Positions 59,492-64,000 of a DNA stretch of 64,000 nt are shown in pieces. The stretch comes from Streptomyces noursei (GTDB taxonomy: Bacteria > Actinomycetota > Actinomycetes > Streptomycetales > Streptomycetaceae). The translations under genes and the position numbers were made by a program. Where the stretch lies: assembly GCF_016917755.1 (NCBI RefSeq), contig NZ_CP070326.1:5766001-5830000 (forward strand). Reading direction: 5' to 3'. Under the pieces are notes generated by a model. The model ran no database searches. It was given only the letters and a program-made list of their open reading frames with translations, and had not been told where the DNA came from. Within the stretch, counting starts at the first letter, position 1, and the number at the start of each line of letters is the position of its first letter.

Positions 59492-60667
59492 ATGAGCAAC
59501 GCCCTGAGCAACCCCGTGATCGAGTCCGAGGAACACCGCGCCCTGCGCACCGCCGTCGCCGCCCTCGCCAAGCGCTACGGCCGGGAGTACTTCGCCACCG
59601 TCGTCGCCGAGGGCCGGCACACCGACGAGCTGTGGCAGGAGGCCGCCAAGGCCGGCTACCTCGGCGTCAACCTGCCCGAGGAGTACGGCGGCGGAGGCGC
59701 CGGCATCACCGAACTCTCCCTCGTCCTGGAGGAGTTGGGGGCGGCCGGCTGCCCGCTGCTGATGCTGGTGGTCTCGCCGGCGATCTGCGGCACGGTCATC
59801 GCCCGCTTCGGCACCGAGGAGCAGAAGCGCACCTGGCTGCCCGGACTGGCCGACGGCAGCCGCAAGATGGCCTTCGGCATCACCGAGCCGGAGGCCGGAT
59901 CCAACTCGCACCGCATCACCACCACCGCCCGCAAGGAGGGCGGCGACTGGATCCTCAACGGGCGGAAGATCTTCGTCTCCGGCGTGGACATCGCCGACGC
60001 GACGCTGATCGTCGGCCGCACCGAGGACGCTGGTACCGGGAAGCTCAAGCCCTGCCTGTTCCTCGTCCCGCGCGAGACCCCCGGCTTCGGCCGCAGCCCG
60101 GTGGCGATGGAACTGGCCGCCCCGGAGAAGCAGTTCGAGCTGACCCTGGACGACGTGCGGCTGCCCGCCGACGCCCTGGTGGGCGACGAGGACGCCGGAC
60201 TGCTCCAGCTGTTCGCCGGCCTCAACCCGGAACGCATCATGACCGCCGCGTTCGCCCTCGGCATGGGCCGCTACGCGCTGGCCAGGGCCGTGGACTACGC
60301 CCGCACCCGGCAGGTCTGGAAGGAGCCGATCGGCGCCCACCAGGCCCTCGCCCACCCGCTCGCCCAGTGCCACATCGAACTGGAACTGGCCGCGCTGATG
60401 ATGCGGAAGGCGGCGCTGCTCTACGACGCGGGCGACGACATGGCCGCCGGGGAGGCCGCCAACATGGCCAAGTACGCGGCGGCCGAGGCCGCGGTGCACA
60501 CCGTCGACCAGGCCGTGCACACCCTGGGCGGCAACGGCCTCACCCGGGAATACGGGCTGGCGTCCCTGGTCACCGCCGCCCGGGTGGCGCGGATCGCCCC
60601 GGTCAGCCGGGAGATGATCCTCAACTTCGTCTCGCACCAGTCCCTGGGGCTGCCCAAGTCGTACTGA
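59492..60667 (+). CDS. Acyl-CoA dehydrogenase
   Basis: 391 residues from ATG 59492. Three-domain ACAD fold: LGVNLPEEYGGGGAGITELS, substrate/FAD loop FGITEPEAGSNSHRITT, VRLPADALVGDEDAG and C-terminal HTLGGNGLTREYGLASLV. Introduces the alpha-beta double bond in an acyl-CoA. Same strand as the carboxylase, 72 nt downstream. Confidence 0.93.
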   Translation: MSNALSNPVIESEEHRALRTAVAALAKRYGREYFATVVAEGRHTDELWQEAAKAGYLGVNLPEEYGGGGAGITELSLVLEELGAAGCPLLMLVVSPAICGTVIARFGTEEQKRTWLPGLADGSRKMAFGITEPEAGSNSHRITTTARKEGGDWILNGRKIFVSGVDIADATLIVGRTEDAGTGKLKPCLFLVPRETPGFGRSPVAMELAAPEKQFELTLDDVRLPADALVGDEDAGLLQLFAGLNPERIMTAAFALGMGRYALARAVDYARTRQVWKEPIGAHQALAHPLAQCHIELELAALMMRKAALLYDAGDDMAAGEAANMAKYAAAEAAVHTVDQAVHTLGGNGLTREYGLASLVTAARVARIAPVSREMILNFVSHQSLGLPKSY

Positions 60668-60677
60668 GGAAACGGGC

Positions 60678-60714
60678 GGTGCGCCGGGCCCGGCCCCCAC
60701 CGGCCCGGCGCACC
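60678..60714 (+). terminator. Strong intra-cluster hairpin
   Basis: GGTGCGCCGGGCC / GGCCCGGCGCACC, a perfect 13-bp stem with an 11-nt loop, 10 nt after the dehydrogenase stop. Terminates or attenuates transcription before the CoA-ligase gene, or stabilises the upstream mRNA. Confidence 0.7.
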
Positions 60715-60788
60715 ACGGCCCGGCACACGGGAAGGAAGGTCCACGGCGGCCCGCCGCCGCACCCACCGCCGCACCAGGGAAGGACACC

Positions 60789-62426
60789 ATGGCGTCCCCG
60801 ACGTCCCACGACTCCCACGTCTTCCGCAGCGCGTACCCCGACGTCGCCCCCGTGGAGCTGCCGATCCACGAGGCCGTCCTCGGGCGGGCGGCCGAGCACG
60901 GCGCGCGCCCCGCCCTCGTCGACGCCCTCAGCGGCACCACGCTCGACTACGCCCGTCTCGACCACCTCAGCCGCCGGCTGGCCGCCGCACTGGCCGCCTC
61001 CGGGCTCCGCAAGGGCGACGTGCTGGCCCTGCACAGCCCCAACTCGGTGCTCTTCCCCGTGGTGTTCTACGCCGCGTCGCGCTGCGGGGCGGCGGTCACC
61101 ACCGTCCACCCGCTCGCCACCGAGGCCGAGTTCGCCCGGCAGCTGACCGACTCCCGGGCGTCCCGGATCGTCACCGTGGCGGCACTGCTGGACACCGCCC
61201 GGGCCGCCGCCCGACGGGCCGGCGGCATCACCGAGATCCTCCTGTGCGACCGCGCCGACGGCCACCGCTCCGTCCTCGACCTGACCGCCGAGGACCACCC
61301 CGACCCCGCCCCGGAGATCGACCCGGCCACCGACCTGGCCGCGCTCCCGTATTCCTCCGGCACCACCGGCGCCCCCAAGGGCGTGATGCTCACCCACCGC
61401 AACATCGCCACCAACCTCGCCCAACTGGCCCCGGTGATGGCCAACGGCCCCGGCGACCGCATCCTGGCCGTGCTCCCCTTCTTCCACATCTACGGGCTCA
61501 CCGCCCTGATGAACGCCCCGCTGCGCAACGGCGCCACCGTCGTCGTCCTGCCCCGCTTCGACCTCCGCCCGTTCCTCACCGCCATCGAGCAGCACCGCAT
61601 CACCGAGATCTACACCGCACCCCCGATCGTGCTGGCACTCGCCAAACATCCGATGGTCGAGGAGTTCGACCTGTCCTCCCTCCGCCGCGTGCTGTGCGCC
61701 GCCGCGCCGCTGGACGCCGGCCTGGCCGCCGCCTGCGCCCGACGGCTCGGCCTGCCCGCCGTCCTCCAGGCATACGGGATGACCGAACTCTCCCCGGCCA
61801 CCCATGTGGTGCCGCCCGACACCGCCCGTCCCACAACGACGGCGCCACCCGCCGCCGGCCCTCCCCCGGGAGCGGTCGGCACCCTGCTGCCCAGTACGGA
61901 ACTGCGGATCGTCTCCCTGGAGACGGGGCGGGACCTCGGACCGGGGGAGACCGGCGAGATCGTCATCCGGGGCCCGCAGGTGATGCGCGGCTACCTGGGG
62001 CGCCCCGCCGAGACCGACGCGATGATCGACCCCGACGGCTGGCTGCACACCGGCGACATCGGGCGGACCGACGCCACCGGCTGGCTCCATGTCGTCGACC
62101 GCGTCAAGGAGTTGATCAAATACAAGGGCTACCAGGTCGCCCCCGCCGACCTGGAGGCGCTGCTGCTCGCCCACGAGGCCGTCGCGGACGCGGCCGTCAT
62201 CGGCGTCACCGACGACGACGGCAACGAGATCCCCAAGGCGTTCGTGGTCCGCCGACCGGGGGCCGCGCTCACCGCGGACGAGGTCATCGCCTACGTTGCA
62301 GAACGAGTTGCCCCGTACAAGAAGGTACGCCGCGTGGAATTCCTGGACAGTGTCCCGCGTGCCACCACCGGAAAGATCCTCCGGCGCGAACTCCGCGCCA
62401 GGGAAAGGAGTTCGACGGTCCGATGA
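60789..62426 (+). CDS. 4-coumarate:CoA-ligase-like acyl-CoA synthetase
   Basis: 545 residues from ATG 60789. ANL-superfamily adenylating enzyme: P-loop LPYSSGTTGAPKGVMLTHRN, YGMTELSPATHV, hinge DGWLHTGDIGRTD, RVKELIKYKGYQVAPADLEA and the catalytic Lys in TTGKILRREL. The 4CL type matches the characterised S. coelicolor cinnamate/4-coumarate:CoA ligase (SCO4383 as I recall). Activates an aryl, alkyl or unsaturated acid for this cluster. Confidence 0.92.
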   Translation: MASPTSHDSHVFRSAYPDVAPVELPIHEAVLGRAAEHGARPALVDALSGTTLDYARLDHLSRRLAAALAASGLRKGDVLALHSPNSVLFPVVFYAASRCGAAVTTVHPLATEAEFARQLTDSRASRIVTVAALLDTARAAARRAGGITEILLCDRADGHRSVLDLTAEDHPDPAPEIDPATDLAALPYSSGTTGAPKGVMLTHRNIATNLAQLAPVMANGPGDRILAVLPFFHIYGLTALMNAPLRNGATVVVLPRFDLRPFLTAIEQHRITEIYTAPPIVLALAKHPMVEEFDLSSLRRVLCAAAPLDAGLAAACARRLGLPAVLQAYGMTELSPATHVVPPDTARPTTTAPPAAGPPPGAVGTLLPSTELRIVSLETGRDLGPGETGEIVIRGPQVMRGYLGRPAETDAMIDPDGWLHTGDIGRTDATGWLHVVDRVKELIKYKGYQVAPADLEALLLAHEAVADAAVIGVTDDDGNEIPKAFVVRRPGAALTADEVIAYVAERVAPYKKVRRVEFLDSVPRATTGKILRRELRARERSSTVR

Positions 62427-63175
62427 CGTACGTGGAGCGCGCCCACGAGCGCGGAATCACCACCCTCACCCTCAACTCCCCCCACAACCGCAACGCCCTC
62501 TCCACCCGCCTGGTCGCCGAACTGCACCAGGCCCTCGCGGACGCCGCCGCCGACGACGCCGTCCGGGCCGTGCTGCTCGCCCACACCGGCGGCACGTTCT
62601 GTGCCGGCGCGGACCTCTCCGAGGCCACCACCGGGGACGCCAAGGACGGCCCCCTGGAGCTCACCCGACTGCTGCGCGCCCTCGTGGAACTGCCCAAGCC
62701 GGTGATCGCCCGGGTGACCGGCCACGTCCGCGCCGGCGGGCTCGGACTGCTCGGCGCCTGCGACCTCTCCGTCGCCGGCCCGCAGACCACCTTCGCGTTC
62801 ACCGAGGCACGGCTCGGCCTCGCCCCCGCCGTGATCTCGATGCCGCTGCTGCCCCGTATGGACGCCCGCGCCGCCGCCCGCTACTACCTCACCGGCGAGA
62901 AGTTCGGCCCCGCCGAGGCGGCCCGGATCGGCCTGGTCACCGTCGCCGCCGACGACGTCGACGCGGGCCTCGCGCCCCTGCTGGACGGCGTGCGCAAGTG
63001 TTCCCCCCAGGGCCTGGCCGAGTCCAAGAAGCTCGTCACCGCAGCCGTCCTGGCCGCCTTCGACCGGGACACCGACGCGCTCGCCGACCGGTCAGCCCGG
63101 CTCTTCGGCTCCGCCGAGGCCCGCGAGGGCATGACCGCCTTCCTGGAACGACGGGACCCGGCATGGGCGCGCTGA
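62423..63175 (+). CDS. Enoyl-CoA hydratase/isomerase
   Basis: 250 residues from ATG 62423, overlapping the ligase stop (ATGA). Crotonase fold: TLNSPHNRNALSTRLVAELH, oxyanion site GTFCAGADLSEA and GHVRAGGLGLLGACDLSVAG, then FTEARLGLAPAV. The second of the two usual active-site Glu positions is not obvious (LGLAPAVISM), so a pure hydratase role is not certain. Confidence 0.9.
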   Translation: MTYVERAHERGITTLTLNSPHNRNALSTRLVAELHQALADAAADDAVRAVLLAHTGGTFCAGADLSEATTGDAKDGPLELTRLLRALVELPKPVIARVTGHVRAGGLGLLGACDLSVAGPQTTFAFTEARLGLAPAVISMPLLPRMDARAAARYYLTGEKFGPAEAARIGLVTVAADDVDAGLAPLLDGVRKCSPQGLAESKKLVTAAVLAAFDRDTDALADRSARLFGSAEAREGMTAFLERRDPAWAR

Positions 63176-63780
63176 CCCCGGCCCGCGGCACCAAGGAGCC
63201 CCAGCAGGAGCGCAGCCGCGCCACCCGGCTCAAGCTGCTGGAGGCCGCCGTCGCCTGCCTCGCCGAACGCGGCTGGACCGGCAGCACGGTCGCCGTCGTC
63301 GCCGAACGGGCGGGCGTCTCCCGAGGCGCCGCCCAGCACCACTTCCGCACCCGCGAGGACCTGTTCACCGCCGCCGTCGAGCACGTCGCGGAGAAACGCC
63401 AGGGCGCGCTCAAGGCCCTGGCGCACGACCTCCCGCCGGCCGGCTCCATCGCCCGCACCTGGATGATCGTCGAGGAGGTGGTCGGCCTCTACACGGGCCC
63501 GTTGTTCCGGGCCGCGCTCCACCTGTGGGTGGCCGCCTCCGACGAGGAACAACTCCGCGACCGGGTCACCGCCCTGGAGGCCCGGGTGGGCCGCGAGGCG
63601 CACCGCACGACGGTGGCGCTGCTCGCCGCCGACGAGTCCGTCCCCGGCGTCCGGGAGACCGTCCAGGGTCTCCTGGACATGGCCCGCGGCCTCGGCCTCG
63701 CGAACCTCCTGACGGACGACTCGGCACGGCGGGACCGGGTCGTGGCCCAATGGGCCAAGAACATCCACGCGGTGCTGTAG
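63163..63780 (+). CDS. TetR-family regulator of the catabolic cluster
   Basis: 205 residues from ATG 63163, overlapping the hydratase by 13 nt. Helix-turn-helix: LLEAAVACLAERGWTGSTVA, ERAGVSRGAAQHHFRTREDL. The C-terminal TetR ligand domain is helical. As the last gene of the cluster it probably represses the cluster in the absence of an acyl-CoA inducer. Confidence 0.92.
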   Translation: MGALTPARGTKEPQQERSRATRLKLLEAAVACLAERGWTGSTVAVVAERAGVSRGAAQHHFRTREDLFTAAVEHVAEKRQGALKALAHDLPPAGSIARTWMIVEEVVGLYTGPLFRAALHLWVAASDEEQLRDRVTALEARVGREAHRTTVALLAADESVPGVRETVQGLLDMARGLGLANLLTDDSARRDRVVAQWAKNIHAVL

Positions 63781-63798
63781 CCCTGCGGGCGGCTGCTT

Positions 63799-63870
63799 CC
63801 CGCCTGACGGCGGGTTGTGCCGGTTCCGCTGCGTGTCCGCCTGACGGCGGGGGGGGGCGGTTCCGCTGCG
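63799..63870. repeat. Degenerate direct repeat with small hairpins
   Basis: CCGCCTGACGGCGG occurs at 63800-63813 and 63837-63850 (each a hairpin with a TGAC loop), each followed by CGGTTCCGCTGCG (63821-63833, 63858-63870). The unit is about 37 nt. It lies just after the TetR gene and before the conserved-loop palindrome; probably part of the terminator region. Confidence 0.65.
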
Positions 63871-63893
63871 CGGGGCTTTTCGGCAGCGGTGCC

Positions 63894-63962
63894 GGGTCTG
63901 TGGGGTGGGGGTTGTGCGGACTGCTGCGCTTTACGTCCGCACAACCCCCACCCCACAGACCC
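63894..63962. repeat. Long palindrome with conserved 13-nt loop, copy 3
   Basis: Arms 63894-63921 and 63935-63962, 28 bp, perfectly complementary. The loop 63922-63934 is TGCTGCGCTTTAC, identical to copy 1 at 13.8 kb, closed by GGAC/GTCC. It follows the last gene of the catabolic cluster, where a terminator would be. Confidence 0.92.
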
Positions 63963-64000
63963 GTCCCCTCCCGTGGGTGGTCATGAAGACGGTGGGTGGG

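Noticed and set aside
1..64000. tRNA, rRNA or CRISPR arrays
   Set aside because: No T-arm-like GGTTCGAATCC sequence in an acceptor-stem context and no regularly spaced repeats were found by eye; a covariance-model scan would be needed to exclude them fully.

Overview
The window has very high G+C, strong G/C bias at third codon positions, many GTG and TTG starts, and 1-4 nt start/stop overlaps inside operons. The gene content is typical of the genus Streptomyces. From memory, the order of several blocks resembles the chromosomal core of Streptomyces coelicolor around SCO4320-SCO4385: cold-shock gene with mqnD/mqnB, DUF2771, MFS, DUF3027, and at the far end the carboxylase/CoA-ligase cluster. 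The species cannot be fixed from the sequence. No rRNA, tRNA or CRISPR array was found.

Layout. 1-7.1 kb: a helicase-associated protein running off the left edge, a divergent membrane protein, and a four-gene Fe3+-siderophore ABC importer (two permeases, ATPase, lipoprotein) with an iron-box-like operator in front. 7.2-13.8 kb: HAD phosphatase, small membrane protein, cold-shock protein, the futalosine-pathway menaquinone genes mqnB and mqnD, a DUF2771 lipoprotein, an MFS protein and a DUF3027 protein. 13.8-14.3 kb is a hairpin-rich spacer. 14.3-22.6 kb: a 1083-residue sacsin-like GHKL ATPase, a GlxA-type AraC regulator divergent from an imine-reductase-like enzyme, a P-type cation ATPase and a DUF2530 protein. 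22.9-29.3 kb: NCS2 purine permease, ribbon-helix-helix protein, MarR/MFS pair, RNA 2',3'-cyclic phosphodiesterase (ThpR), a 28-residue membrane peptide, aldo/keto reductase and SGNH hydrolase.

29.3-35.5 kb has been invaded twice. First comes a complete IS200/IS605 element with divergent tnpA and tnpB. Then, after an F420/PPOX-type oxidoreductase and serC, comes a stand-alone TnpB-related element that splits a decayed FAD-linked oxidase. 35.5-41.4 kb returns to core-like genes: a His-rich membrane peptide, a 1001-residue FAD/Fe-S dehydrogenase resembling YdiJ, an AbrB-type membrane protein and an EamA exporter.

41.4-53.1 kb is accessory DNA. It holds an XRE-TPR regulator with a string of tiny overlapping zinc-ribbon genes, a Tat-exported aerolysin/ETX-MTX2-like pore-forming protein, a secreted serine hydrolase with two tiny followers, an IS30 remnant, a gene broken by repeated frameshifts, a TetR regulator and quinone oxidoreductase flanking a long imperfect inverted repeat, and an XRE-DUF5753/DUF397 pair. 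53.3-63.8 kb is one catabolic cluster: TIGR03084 protein, AtuA-like protein, biotin-dependent acyl-CoA carboxylase beta and alpha subunits, acyl-CoA dehydrogenase, 4-coumarate:CoA-ligase-like enzyme, enoyl-CoA hydratase and TetR regulator. It probably activates and degrades an unsaturated or branched acid through CoA thioesters.

Three hairpins with different long stems (28-43 nt arms) share the same 13-nt loop, TGCTKCGCTYTAC on one strand. They lie in two intergenic spacers about 50 kb apart and are the clearest unexplained DNA-level signal in the window.
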